From the NCBI RefSeq assembly GCF_001421565.1, contig NZ_LMKQ01000001.1, forward strand, positions 2,758,323-2,822,322: a stretch of 64,000 bases of DNA. The letters run 5' to 3'. The translations under genes were made by a program, and so were the position numbers. The stretch's first letter is position 1; each line of letters opens with the position of its first letter. The DNA is from Agromyces sp. Leaf222 (GTDB lineage Bacteria; Actinomycetota; Actinomycetes; Actinomycetales; Microbacteriaceae). Below the pieces are notes generated by a model. That model was not told the origin of the DNA. It searched no databases and saw nothing but the letters and a program-made list of their open reading frames with translations. Below are positions 43,728-52,741 of this stretch, piece by piece.

Positions 43728-44851
43728 CGTGCGGCCTCCGACGAGCGGCCCTGCATGGCCGCCCGATACACGCGGCCCTGGTGCTCGGCCGCGTTGTCCC
43801 AGGTGAGGTGGGCGACATCGGCCGCGCCGTGCCGGCCCAGCGAGGAACGGAGTCCCGAGTCGGCTCCGACCTCGAGCAACGCCCGAGCGTAGGCCTCGAC
43901 GTCGAACGCCGGCACGCGACGTCCGTTCGCCTCATCGACGAGGTTGCGCAGGCAGTCGATGTCGAAGGCGACGACCGGCGTGTGCACGGCCATCGATTCG
44001 GCGGCGACCATGCCGAACGTCTCGTACCGGCTCGGCATCGCGACGAGCTCCGCGGCGGCCAGCCACTCGAACCGGTCGGTCAGTGCCACCGGTCCGACGA
44101 AGCGCACCCGGTCGTCGATGCCGAGTTCCACCGCGAGCGATTCGAGTGCACCCCGGTCGGGGCCCTCGCCGGCGATGAGCACGTCCTGCGCGATCCCGGC
44201 GGGCGATCGGGTCGCACTCGCGTACGCGTGCAGCAGCAGGCTGAGCCCCTTCTGGGCGTCTTCGATGCGACCGAGATAGCGGATGCCGGTGCGCGGGCCG
44301 TCATGGGGAGTCGCGAACGCCTGCGGCGGCAGGGCATTCGGCACCACGTGCACCTCGGCGCGCGGGTTGCGTTCGCGCAACCGGGCACCGAGGTCGTCGG
44401 ACACGGCGATGAGGGTGCGGTGCGCCGCCAGGCCGAACTGCTCGATCCGGTCGAACGGGAGGTGGTACTGACGCGACTTCTCCGCGGCGAAGAGCCACTG
44501 CACGACCCCGACGACCGGCACCGATGTCGTTCGAGGCAGGCCCCAGGTCGAGATCGGAGCGCCGAAGTCCTCGACGACGAGATCGGGCGCGTACCGGCGA
44601 ACCGCACCACGCTGCGCGGCGAAGTACGTCGCGGCGCTCAGGTCGCGACCCGTGCCGGCACCCAGGTGCACGTAGCGCACGCCGTCCTGCGTGTACGGCT
44701 CGCACCCGGGGAACCTCGCACACGCGACGACCAGGTCGAAGTCCTCGGCCAAGCGGGTGTTGATCTCGTGCGTGCGCACCGAGCCGCCGCCGGCGCCGGG
44801 CTTTCGCGGATCCTCGTAGCCGAGGTGCAGCACGCGCGGGCGGGCGGTCAT
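43724..44851 (-). CDS. GT4 family glycosyltransferase
   Basis: A 375-residue GT-B enzyme: an N-terminal acceptor domain (LHLGYEDPRKPGAGGGSVRTHEI), donor domain GIRYLGRIEDAQKGLSLLLHAYA, and the EX7E region SRYETFGMVAAESMAVHTPVVAFD. It uses NDP-sugar with retention of configuration, by family. It overlaps the GT39 stop and the flippase start by four bases each, in the middle of a tight operon. The sugar specificity is unknown. Confidence 0.92.
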   Translation of the reverse strand: MTARPRVLHLGYEDPRKPGAGGGSVRTHEINTRLAEDFDLVVACARFPGCEPYTQDGVRYVHLGAGTGRDLSAATYFAAQRGAVRRYAPDLVVEDFGAPISTWGLPRTTSVPVVGVVQWLFAAEKSRQYHLPFDRIEQFGLAAHRTLIAVSDDLGARLRERNPRAEVHVVPNALPPQAFATPHDGPRTGIRYLGRIEDAQKGLSLLLHAYASATRSPAGIAQDVLIAGEGPDRGALESLAVELGIDDRVRFVGPVALTDRFEWLAAAELVAMPSRYETFGMVAAESMAVHTPVVAFDIDCLRNLVDEANGRRVPAFDVEAYARALLEVGADSGLRSSLGRHGAADVAHLTWDNAAEHQGRVYRAAMQGRSSEAAR

Positions 44852-46485
44852 GAGCCGTCCCCCGTCGTCGCGATGTCGCTGCCGGCCGGGTGCGTCCAGT
44901 CCCGAACGTCGTAGAGCTGCAGGTCGTTCTCACGCCCCTGCACCGAGAGCACGAGCTCGCCGTGCTCCCTGACGGCGTCGGCGAACTCCTGGTCGGCGAG
45001 GCCGTAGCCGTGCTCGACGAGACGATCCGACAACAGCACGAAGTCGACGTCGTGCTCGATGAGCTCGGGCGCCGTGGCCCACTGGCCCAGCTCGTAGCCG
45101 GAGATGACGAACTGGCCGGTCTCCTCGGTGACAGCAAGTGTGCTTCCCGCCGGTGCGACGTCGGCGACGCGCTCGAGCAGCTGGGCGTACACGTCGTCGG
45201 ACACCGTGTGCACCTGCACCCACGCGACGCCCTGCAGGCAGAGGATCGCGACGACGCCCACGATGCCGGCGCGCCGCAGTACGCGTCGGCCGATCACGAA
45301 GACGCGGATCGAGAGCGCCGCGGCGCAGGGAACGACCGCGATATAGAACATCTGCTCCTCGAGCGAGCCGAAGACCACCGCGTACGCGACGTAGCCGCAT
45401 GCGCAGACGGCCCAGATCGCGACGATGCGCACGGCCGCCGCGGCGCCCGGTGCCAGGTCGACCGCCCAAGCGCGGCGGCGAAGCAGGCCCCACAGCAATG
45501 AGATCGCGCACAACCCCCCGATCGTCAGGATCGTGTAGGTCGCAGCGAGCTCGACGCCGTTCGGGAGCAGCCGGTCCCACAGCGAGACCTGCACGCCCTC
45601 CGCCTTGAACCCCGTCGACTGCTGGGTGCCGAGGAGCCGCGACAGGCCGTCGGTGCGCATGTGCCACCACACGCCGACACCGGCCCACGAGATCATGGCG
45701 AGGTTGACCAACGCGTACCCGAAGAACGTTCCGGCCACGGCGATCATCGGCCCGCGCCGCTCGCCGCGCGGGGCGGTGCACGCGACGAGCACGAGCGTCG
45801 CGAGGATGACGAGCCCGAACGTCTCCTTGGTGCCGAAGGTCGCGGCGCCGGCCACGGCGGTCACGACCGCCCATCGCCATCGCGTGCGCGGGTCGGCGGT
45901 CGCGGTGCGGATCGCCGCGGCGACCGTGAGCACGGCGAACAGCTGCGCGAACGCCTCGAGCATCACCCGGCTGTCGAAGCTGATGATGAACGGGTCGAGG
46001 GCGACGAGGGCGGCAGCCGCCAACGCCGCCTTGCGCAGCCCTGCCCGGCGCAGCGCGAGGTACAGCACGGCGACCGTCAGTGAACCGAACACCGCGGCCA
46101 CCGGCCGGAGCCCGACGATGAGGGCCGCCACGTCATGCGATCCGAGGAACTGGGCGGGGCCCGCGAGCAGCAGCAGGGCGATGGGCGGATGCAGCACGAA
46201 CGAGAGGCCGTGCAGCGTAGGGCCGACGAGCAGCGTCGTGTCCCGTGCGATGGCGGCGTAGGTCGCCTCGTCAATGAAGATGTCGTACGACGTCGTGATG
46301 TCGATCAGCCGAAGCAGGGCGGCGACCACCGCGAGGGCGATCGCGACGAGGATCGCCGTCCGGCGCGAACTGCGGGCGCGCGCCACCCTGCGGGACTCGG
46401 ATCGGGTGGCTCCACCACGTTCGTCGGTGGCGACGTCGTCGCGCTGGGCGGCTTCCGCCTGGCGGGGAAGGGTCGTCGCGCTCAT
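44848..46485 (-). CDS. GT39-type polyprenyl-phosphate-dependent glycosyltransferase
   Basis: A 545-residue membrane enzyme with roughly 11-12 helices. The first extracytoplasmic loop has the catalytic acidic pair (DIFIDEATYAAIARD), the hallmark of GT39/ArnT/PMT-like transferases. The soluble C-terminal part (ERVADVAPAGSTLAVTEETGQ ...) is short. ATG 46485 overlaps the preceding stop (ATGA). It would transfer a sugar from a polyprenyl-phosphate donor on the outer face. The GT2 gene two places upstream is a natural source of that donor. Confidence 0.88.
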   Translation of the reverse strand: MSATTLPRQAEAAQRDDVATDERGGATRSESRRVARARSSRRTAILVAIALAVVAALLRLIDITTSYDIFIDEATYAAIARDTTLLVGPTLHGLSFVLHPPIALLLLAGPAQFLGSHDVAALIVGLRPVAAVFGSLTVAVLYLALRRAGLRKAALAAAALVALDPFIISFDSRVMLEAFAQLFAVLTVAAAIRTATADPRTRWRWAVVTAVAGAATFGTKETFGLVILATLVLVACTAPRGERRGPMIAVAGTFFGYALVNLAMISWAGVGVWWHMRTDGLSRLLGTQQSTGFKAEGVQVSLWDRLLPNGVELAATYTILTIGGLCAISLLWGLLRRRAWAVDLAPGAAAAVRIVAIWAVCACGYVAYAVVFGSLEEQMFYIAVVPCAAALSIRVFVIGRRVLRRAGIVGVVAILCLQGVAWVQVHTVSDDVYAQLLERVADVAPAGSTLAVTEETGQFVISGYELGQWATAPELIEHDVDFVLLSDRLVEHGYGLADQEFADAVREHGELVLSVQGRENDLQLYDVRDWTHPAGSDIATTGDGS

Positions 46486-47927
46486 CGGGCCGCCTCGGTG
46501 CTGCGCTCGGCGGGCCGACGCAGGCTGAGGTGGTCGCGGGTGCGCGCAACCTCGACCCGCACCTGCTCGCGACACGGCGAGTCCGCGCCCAACCCGAATC
46601 GCGCGAGAAGGGCCTCGGCCGCGGTCACGTCGGTGTCCAGGCAGAGCACCCGGATGAGGTCACCGTCCCGGATCCACAGGTCGGAGGGCCTCAGATGGTC
46701 GCGCCAGTCGTCGGGCAGCGCATCGACGTGCATGGTCAACACCGTCGCCGTGTCGGACAACGGGGCCGCCTGGTCGCCTCGGGCACCGAGCCGCTGTCGT
46801 TCGAACTCGAGCGCACCCTCGATGCGGTCGGCCATCGAGTCCCAGGTGAACTGCGACGCCCAGGCGCGGGCGTTCCTCGCGTAGCGGGCAGCCTCGTCGG
46901 CGTGCGCGAGCTCGTCGATCCGATCGATGATCGCCTCGGCGAGATCGTCTCCCTCTTCGAGGAGCCAGCCGGTCTCACCGTCGACGATCGAGTCGCGCAG
47001 GCCCCGTCGGCGGTAGGCGAGCACGGGAACACCCTGCGCGTTCGCCTCGAGGACGGAGAGCCCCCAGCCTTCGCCCTGGGAGGCATTGACCGACATCCAT
47101 GCACCGGCCAGGGCACGATCGCGTGCCGTGTCGTCGAGGTCGCCGCGGATGTGGACGGCGTGGGCCACCTGCAGGGACGTCGCGAGCTCGACGAGCGCGT
47201 CGCGCTCCGGTCCGCGACCGATGAACGTCATGGTGAGGTCGGGGTGGCGCTCCAGCACGGCCGGCAGCGCGGAGACGACCTGCGCCACCTGCTTGTGGTG
47301 CACGAGACGTCCCACCGTCACGATCGCCGGTCGCTCGGAGCGGTCGACGTCGACGGCCGGTGTCGCCGAGAGCCCGGGGGGCGCGACCCAGAGGCTGCCG
47401 CGCAGGCCGAGCCGGCGGCGCGCGTCCGTGCGGGTCGACGGCGAGACGGCGACCACGCTGCGTCGGCCGTACACGCGACGGCTCGCCGTGCTCTCGAGCC
47501 AGCGTCCGAGCGCGGCCACCGGCGCGGGGAAGTACCCGGCGAACTGCTCCTGGTGCACGTGGTGCAACAGCATCACGACCGGGGTGCCGGCCGGGACGGC
47601 GAGCGGCGTGAAGAACGGGATGCCGTTCTGCGAATCGATGACGCCGCCGACCTCGCGGCGATGGCGCAGCAGCCACCACAGGGCGTGCACGTACACCGTG
47701 AAGCGGCCGCCGCCGCGGACGATCCGGTAGCCGTCGCGCTGCTCGAGCCGCGGACGCCCCGTGACGGCGGCCGCGAGCAGCACGACATCCCACCCGCGAG
47801 CGGCGTAGCGCTCGGCGAGCTCCTGGCAGACGAGCTCGGCGCCACCCGCCTCGGGATGATCGAGGTCGCGCCAGTTGGCGATGACGAGCGTGCCGGTCGA
47901 GACGTCGCGCGCGGGCTCAGGCGGCAC
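46482..47927 (-). CDS. GT4 family glycosyltransferase
   Basis: A 481-residue GT-B enzyme with GTG start: VIANWRDLDHPEAGGAELVCQELAERY, a typical GT4 glycine loop, IVTVGRLVHHKQVAQVVSALP and the EX7E region ASQGEGWGLSVLEANAQGVPVLAY. A C-terminal extension of about 90 residues (DALPDDWRDHLRPSDLWIRDGDLIRVL ...) is not part of the catalytic fold. It overlaps the GT2 3' end by 11 bp and the GT39 start by four. Confidence 0.9.
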   Translation of the reverse strand: MPPEPARDVSTGTLVIANWRDLDHPEAGGAELVCQELAERYAARGWDVVLLAAAVTGRPRLEQRDGYRIVRGGGRFTVYVHALWWLLRHRREVGGVIDSQNGIPFFTPLAVPAGTPVVMLLHHVHQEQFAGYFPAPVAALGRWLESTASRRVYGRRSVVAVSPSTRTDARRRLGLRGSLWVAPPGLSATPAVDVDRSERPAIVTVGRLVHHKQVAQVVSALPAVLERHPDLTMTFIGRGPERDALVELATSLQVAHAVHIRGDLDDTARDRALAGAWMSVNASQGEGWGLSVLEANAQGVPVLAYRRRGLRDSIVDGETGWLLEEGDDLAEAIIDRIDELAHADEAARYARNARAWASQFTWDSMADRIEGALEFERQRLGARGDQAAPLSDTATVLTMHVDALPDDWRDHLRPSDLWIRDGDLIRVLCLDTDVTAAEALLARFGLGADSPCREQVRVEVARTRDHLSLRRPAERSTEAAR

Positions 47928-48771
47928 GGGACAGCCCCCGGGTCAGCAGTCGCACGCGGGCGATCTCGCGGAACGAGGCGATGCCGTCCTTCACCGGGGC
48001 GAAGGAGGAGCCCGCGCTGTCGGTCCACGTGATCGGCAGCTCCATCAGCCGCATTCCGGCGGCCCGCGCGCGAGCGAGGATCTCGACGTCGAACGCGAAG
48101 CCGTCGATCTTGGACTCGGCGAACAGGGCCGTCGCGAGCTCGCGACGGAACATCTTCATGCCGCACTGGGTGTCGCTCAACGGCCCCACCACGGTTCGTG
48201 CGGCGAGGTTGAACGCCCGGCTCCCGACCCTGCGCAGCAGCGGCTGGGCGACCGCGTACTCGCCGCCGAGCGCTCGACGCGACCCGACGATGCCCTCCCA
48301 GCCGTGCTCGAGCAGCGCGAGTCCCGTGGCCAGCACGTGCGGGGGCACCGAGGTGTCGGCGTCGACGTAGGCGATGTAGGGAGCGGTCGCGTGTGCGACA
48401 CCGGCGCGCACCGCGGCGCCCTTGCCCGGGGTACGGCAGTTGACGATCTCGATCCGCACACCTCGGCTGCGCACGCGATCGACGACCTCGACCGTGCCGT
48501 CGACGCTGCCGTTGTCCACCACCAGCACCCGGATGCGGTCTGGATGCCCGGCGAACTGCGTGCACAGCGCTTCGAGCGCCGCGCCGATGCGCAGCTCCTC
48601 GTTGTAGGCCGGGATGATGACGTCCAGCTCGGCCACGGCTGCGGCGGTGGCAGCGACGGTGGCGGCGGCGCTCGTCGGGTCGATCGTGCGCGTCGAACCG
48701 TGCACGGCGCGGTCGTGCATGGGCAGGGGTCGCACAGCGCGCGGGCGCGCGTGCACAAGCTCGTCGAGCAT
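47917..48771 (-). CDS. GT2 glycosyltransferase (polyprenyl-phosphate sugar synthase-like)
   Basis: The 284-residue GT-A enzyme has ELDVIIPAYNEELRIGAALEAL, VDNGSVDGT, the DxD motif in YVDADTSVP and SDTQCGMKMFRRELA. These match dolichyl/polyprenyl-phosphate-glucose or -mannose synthases without membrane helices. ATG 48771 has GGAG six bases upstream. It is the first gene of the glycan operon. It probably makes the lipid-phosphate sugar used by the GT39 enzyme. Confidence 0.92.
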   Translation of the reverse strand: MLDELVHARPRAVRPLPMHDRAVHGSTRTIDPTSAAATVAATAAAVAELDVIIPAYNEELRIGAALEALCTQFAGHPDRIRVLVVDNGSVDGTVEVVDRVRSRGVRIEIVNCRTPGKGAAVRAGVAHATAPYIAYVDADTSVPPHVLATGLALLEHGWEGIVGSRRALGGEYAVAQPLLRRVGSRAFNLAARTVVGPLSDTQCGMKMFRRELATALFAESKIDGFAFDVEILARARAAGMRLMELPITWTDSAGSSFAPVKDGIASFREIARVRLLTRGLSRAA

Positions 48772-49239
48772 GGGTGTCTCCAGCGGGTCGACGGCGCGGG
48801 CAAGCACGACGTCACCGGATCGGGAGGCACCTCACTGGGCCGGGTGTACGTTCGGGATGGGTTTCGGGGCAGCGCGGCTCGAATCTCTGCCGGCGGGCGC
48901 CTCGCTCGAGCCGACCGCGCAAAACCACGAATCGTTCGGGAGCTCCGGTCAGCATACGGATGCAAATGCATCGAAAAGCACCGATCGCGCCCCACCACCC
49001 GTTTTCACCCCCGAACTGGGTGCGAGTTCGACACCACTCGGCGCCATAGGCGCTCCAGGGTTCGAGTTCGCCCGGATGCCGGGAGTCGCCGTCCGTGGGC
49101 AGAGACGCGAGCAGCGCCATCCGTGCCCGGACATGACGAAAGCCCCCGGCCTGCTCCGAAGAGCTGGCGGGGGGCTTTCGCAAGAAGCTCGCGGTATCAA
49201 CGAGAGCCGCAGCGCCGCACGAATGCGGCATGGTGCTGC
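48772..49239. other. intergenic region between rpsO and the glycan operon
   Basis: These 468 bp hold the ribosome site and promoter region of the GT2 gene and the rpsO terminator. Short A/T-rich patches at about 48955-48985 are the best place for the glycan-operon promoter. No coding frame has convincing codon bias. Confidence 0.55.
49137..49180 (-). terminator. terminator downstream of rpsO
   Basis: A perfect 11-bp stem (CGAAAGCCCCC with GGGGGCTTTCG) around a 22-base internal segment lies 59 bp after the rpsO stop. The internal segment can pair partly. Confidence 0.7.
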
Positions 49240-49509
49240 TTAGCGGCGCAGGCCGAGACGCTCGATGAGCTTGCGGTAGCGGTTGATCTCGACATCGGCG
49301 AGGTAGCCGAGGAGACGACGGCGCTGACCGACGAGGAGGAGCAGGCCACGACGCGAGTGGTGGTCGTGCTTGTGCTCCTTCAGGTGCTCGGTGAGGTCCT
49401 TGATTCGCTTCGTGAGGAGCGCGATCTGGACCTCGGGGGATCCAGTGTCACCGGGGTGGGTCGCGTACTCTTCGATGATCGCCTTCTTGACGTCTGCTTC
49501 GAGTGCCAT
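49240..49509 (-). CDS. rpsO: 30S ribosomal protein S15
   Basis: An 89-residue S15: [36 protein letters not shown], then [25 protein letters not shown] and the C-terminal [13 protein letters not shown], all diagnostic. It binds 16S rRNA helices 20-22 early in 30S assembly. ATG 49509 is the family start, and GGGGAT lies about ten bases upstream. In many bacteria rpsO is directly followed by pnp. Here the next gene downstream is the glycan operon, and pnp is about 41 kb further along the same strand. Confidence 0.98.
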   Translation of the reverse strand: MALEADVKKAIIEEYATHPGDTGSPEVQIALLTKRIKDLTEHLKEHKHDHHSRRGLLLLVGQRRRLLGYLADVEINRYRKLIERLGLRR

Positions 49510-49776
49510 AGATGGGATCCCCTTTCTCTTCGTTGCGCGCTGCCCGGGGCAGAATGCCTGGGCTCTCTTGATGCGCGGCCGTTTCACGGCAACCTGAAGA
49601 GTCTACCAGAGCGGATGCCTCGCGGCCGCCGGTGCTGCGAACGCCGCTCGACCGGGGCGCCGCGTACGATACGTTCGAGCACCCGCCGCGCACCAGGCCC
49701 ACTCACGGTCGCCGCGACATCCGCCACCATCATCGCACCGGGCCATGCGCCGCGCCCGGGAGGGGAGAGCACCGAC

Positions 49777-50964
49777 GTGCCAGAGTCACCGACCGAACCC
49801 GATCGGAACCGGGCAGAACCGCCGGAACTCCCGCCCATCCCGACCCCGGCCGAGCTCGGCCTGGTCGACCCCGTGGCCGCGCCGGTGCCGCCCGCCGAGG
49901 CCGCTCCGGCTCCGACTTCCACGCCGTACGGAGCCCCCCTCGCCCCGCCGCCCGCGGGCGCACCCGTGGCACCCTCGCCCTACGCGGCACGATCGTCGTA
50001 CGGAGCACCGGCGGCAACCTCGCCCTACGGGCCGGCACCCACAGCACCGGCCCCCGGGCAGCCGTCCGCCGGATCGTCGGTGGCTGCCGCGCCGTACGGA
50101 CAGCCCGACTCCCCCACTCCCCCCGGCGCAGCAGGCCCCGGGGCATCAGGCCCCGGCGCCGACGAGCCGCGCAACACCCTCGGGCTGGCCGCGCTCATCG
50201 TCGGCCTCGTCGCGATCGTGCTCGCGGCGATCCCCTTCGCGGCGTTCGTCGCGTGGCTGCCCGCGCTCGGCGCGGTGGGCCTCGGCGTCGCGGCTCTCGT
50301 CTCGAAGCGCTCGAAGCGCAGAGGTCAGGGCGTCGCCGGCCTCGTGCTCGGCATCGTCGCGTTCCTGCTGGCGCTCATCATGAGCGTCGTCTCGGCGATC
50401 TGGTGGGCCACCTCCTCGATCGAGGCGGCGGTCGAGGGCGCGGGCTTCGACGCGTCCGGCGAGCCCTACGACGAGGGCGCCGCCCAGGACATGCAGGTCG
50501 TGCCCGGCACGACCGAGGGATACCGTGCCGACCCGTTCCCGATCGGCGAGACGGTCGAGGTGACGAACCTCGGCGAGCCGTACCTGTCGATCACGATCGA
50601 CGAGCCCGATTACGACGCCGATGCGATCATCGAGGCCGAGAACGAGTTCAACGAGGCCGCCCCCGAGGGCTCCTCGTACGTGCTCGTTCCGGTCACCGTC
50701 GTCTACCACGATGACGCGAGCGCCCCCGGCGCCGCCGCATCGCCGTGGAGCGACGTGGTCGTCTCGTTCGAGACGTCCGACGGGCTGCTGGTCGACGAGG
50801 ACTTCTCGGTGATCCCCCAGCCGTTCTTCGACCTCCCCGACCTGCAGCCGGGCGAGACGGGAACGGGCAACATGGCGTTCGTCGTACCCGATGACGCCGT
50901 CGATGACGGAACCTGGCTCGTCAACGTCGGCTGGCAGGCCGAGTTCCACTACGCCGCGAAGTAG
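49777..50964 (+). CDS. DUF4190-like protein with Pro-rich N-terminus and secreted C-terminal domain
   Basis: GTG 49777 has GGAGAG seven bases upstream. The 395-residue protein has an N-terminal low-complexity region of about 130 residues rich in Pro, Ala, Gly and Tyr. Two membrane helices follow in the DUF4190 pattern (LGLAALIVGLVAIVLAAIPFAAFVAWLP; GVAGLVLGIVAFLLALIMSVVSAIWW). The last about 180 residues form an acidic beta-type domain like DUF4352 (LVPVTVVYHDDASAPG ... GTGNMAFVVPDDA). It is probably a cell-surface protein of unknown function. Confidence 0.85.
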   Translation: MPESPTEPDRNRAEPPELPPIPTPAELGLVDPVAAPVPPAEAAPAPTSTPYGAPLAPPPAGAPVAPSPYAARSSYGAPAATSPYGPAPTAPAPGQPSAGSSVAAAPYGQPDSPTPPGAAGPGASGPGADEPRNTLGLAALIVGLVAIVLAAIPFAAFVAWLPALGAVGLGVAALVSKRSKRRGQGVAGLVLGIVAFLLALIMSVVSAIWWATSSIEAAVEGAGFDASGEPYDEGAAQDMQVVPGTTEGYRADPFPIGETVEVTNLGEPYLSITIDEPDYDADAIIEAENEFNEAAPEGSSYVLVPVTVVYHDDASAPGAAASPWSDVVVSFETSDGLLVDEDFSVIPQPFFDLPDLQPGETGTGNMAFVVPDDAVDDGTWLVNVGWQAEFHYAAK

Positions 50965-50976
50965 GCCGAGCACGCC

Positions 50977-52170
50977 CTACGCGAGCGCGTGCTGGCTCCG
51001 CACGATCTCGGCGATGCGGTACTGATCCCACTTCTGCTTCGTCACGAAGAAGTCGTGCGAGAACCATCCGTCGCCCTTGGCCCAATGCAGTTCGACGTGG
51101 AAGTGCGGCAGGAGCCGCGCATCGAACCGCTGGCGGCTGCCCGTGCGCAGCCGGTCGGCGAGCACGACGAGGTCCATGCGCGTGCGCATGACGACCACTC
51201 GCCCGACGTTGCGCCGGATCACAGCCCACTCCTCGTCGGCTCGCGGGATCGCGGGCGTGTGCATGAGCACGAGCAGGCGGATCCGCTCGCCGTCGGCCGC
51301 CGCGGTGAGGGCGACGTTGCCGCCGTGGCTGTGCGCGTACACCGAGTCGAACTCGGTGAAGCCCTGCCGGGTGCGCCACACCGACAGGTCGCGCGCGCCG
51401 GCGTCGCGGTCGGCCTCCGAGAATCCGCCCGTCCAGATGAAGTACCCGGGCGCGTCGAACAGGTTCGCCGAGACCTCATCGCGGATGTGGTCGTGCAGCA
51501 GGGCTCCCGGCCGATACCACGGGTCGGTTCCGACCATGCCCCACGTGCCGTGCACGGTGACGCTGACCGGTTCGCCGTCGCCCGCACCGGCCGCAGCCGT
51601 GCCGGAGCCCTCGCCGGTCGCCTGCTCGATTCCGAGCGTCGCGTTCGCGATCGCACGCACGAGCGGGTCCTCGGAGTCGGTCGCCTCGAGGAGCGCTCCG
51701 GTCGCCGTCGCGAGCACGCTCTCCGAGAGGCGATGGAGCGCCGCGGCCGCGGCGACCCGTTCGAGCGGGTGCTCGCTGCGGAGGCACACGTTGAGCAGCA
51801 CCGACAACGGGAGCACCGACTGCATTCTCTCGATGTCCTCCCACGCGATCTGCTTCGCCTCGACGGGCGGCGCCTCGGCACTGTCCGCGGTCCACAGCCC
51901 CGGCACCCGTGAGGCCAGGGCGGACTCGGTCAACCGGTCGAGGGCGAGCTCGTCGCTGAACGGCTCGGGCGACGGCGCGACCGGAACCATCGGAACCTCG
52001 AGCAGGGCCGCGTCGTCCTGCAGGTCGGAGACGTCGGCATCGCTGGCGAATGCGGCCATGCACATGAGCTGCGCCGCCCGCGAGGCGATCGCGCCGCGCC
52101 CCTCGGACTCGAACGCCGCGAAGCCGCGAACCGGCTCGGCCGACGAGTCGTCGATCGTCGCATCCGTCAT
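50977..52170 (-). CDS. alpha/beta-hydrolase-like protein with HEAT-like N-terminal part
   Basis: The 397-residue protein has an N-terminal half with helical HEAT-like repeats (SVLLNVCLRSEHPLERVAAAAALHRLSESVLA; DSEDPLVRAIANATLGIEQ). The C-terminal half begins VTVHGTWG and has the nucleophile-elbow-like YAHSHGGNVAL (H-S-H-G-G), a possible Asp in MRTRMDLVVLAD and late histidines (HFHVELHW). This suggests a lipase-like alpha/beta hydrolase. GGGGAG lies four bases before the ATG. The substrate is unknown. It is convergent with the DUF4190-like gene, 12 bp apart. Confidence 0.8.
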   Translation of the reverse strand: MTDATIDDSSAEPVRGFAAFESEGRGAIASRAAQLMCMAAFASDADVSDLQDDAALLEVPMVPVAPSPEPFSDELALDRLTESALASRVPGLWTADSAEAPPVEAKQIAWEDIERMQSVLPLSVLLNVCLRSEHPLERVAAAAALHRLSESVLATATGALLEATDSEDPLVRAIANATLGIEQATGEGSGTAAAGAGDGEPVSVTVHGTWGMVGTDPWYRPGALLHDHIRDEVSANLFDAPGYFIWTGGFSEADRDAGARDLSVWRTRQGFTEFDSVYAHSHGGNVALTAAADGERIRLLVLMHTPAIPRADEEWAVIRRNVGRVVVMRTRMDLVVLADRLRTGSRQRFDARLLPHFHVELHWAKGDGWFSHDFFVTKQKWDQYRIAEIVRSQHALA

Positions 52171-52259
52171 CGTTCTCCCCTGATCGCACGGAACAGGGCC
52201 GATGCCGGACCCTGAACCGGAGCCTAGTGACGTCGCGACCCCACTGCCAGACTGACCGC

Positions 52260-52643
52260 ATGGCGTTCACGACCAAGCGCATCTACGACCAGCCCGAGGC
52301 ATCCGACGGCTGCCGCGTGCTCGTCGACCGGCTCTGGCCGCGCGGGGTGAGCAAGGTGCGCGCCGAGCTCGACGAGTGGGCGAAGGATGTCGCGCCGTCA
52401 CCCGAGCTGCGCACCGAATGGCATCAGTCGGCCGACCGTGAGGCGACCTTCGACGGGTTCGCCGCGCGGTACCGGCACGAGCTCGACGAGAATCCGGCCG
52501 CCGAGGCGCTGCTCGCCCTCGGCCGCGCGCACGAACGCGTCACGCTGCTCTACGGTGCGCGCGACGAGCACGCCAACCACGCTCTCGTGCTGCTCGACTG
52601 GCTGGCCGGGCACGGGGCATCCGTCGAACCGCCGGTCGGGTAG
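52260..52643 (+). CDS. DUF488 family protein
   Basis: A 127-residue YeaO-type DUF488 protein: KRIYDQPEASDGCRVLVDRLWPRGVSK at the N-terminus, then EWHQSADREATFDGFAARYRHELDENP and VTLLYGARDEHANHALVLLDWL, all diagnostic. The biochemical function is unknown. It is divergent from the preceding minus-strand gene and followed by a REP-like repeat. Confidence 0.93.
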   Translation: MAFTTKRIYDQPEASDGCRVLVDRLWPRGVSKVRAELDEWAKDVAPSPELRTEWHQSADREATFDGFAARYRHELDENPAAEALLALGRAHERVTLLYGARDEHANHALVLLDWLAGHGASVEPPVG

Positions 52644-52741
52644 CGCAGCCTCTCGAGACCCGCCCTCTTGCAGGTCTCGATACGGCGCCGGCGTGCCTAC
52701 TCGACCGGCGACTCGGGCCGGCGCGCCTCCTCGACCGGCGA
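52644..52741. repeat. REP-like repeat of Microbacteriaceae type
   Basis: The stretch contains TCTCGAGACC near 52652, GGTCTCGATACG near 52673, and two near-identical 21-bp units (GCGTGCCTACTCGACCGGCG at 52691 and GCGCGCCTCCTCGACCGGCG at 52721, 30 bp apart). This composition matches the dispersed repeats seen in this family (recalled, not searched). The right half encodes the C-terminus of the CPBP gene. Confidence 0.6.

Noticed and set aside
48774..49231. Short frames in the region between rpsO and the glycan operon
   Set aside because: Mixed composition, crossing the terminator hairpin; no coding signal.
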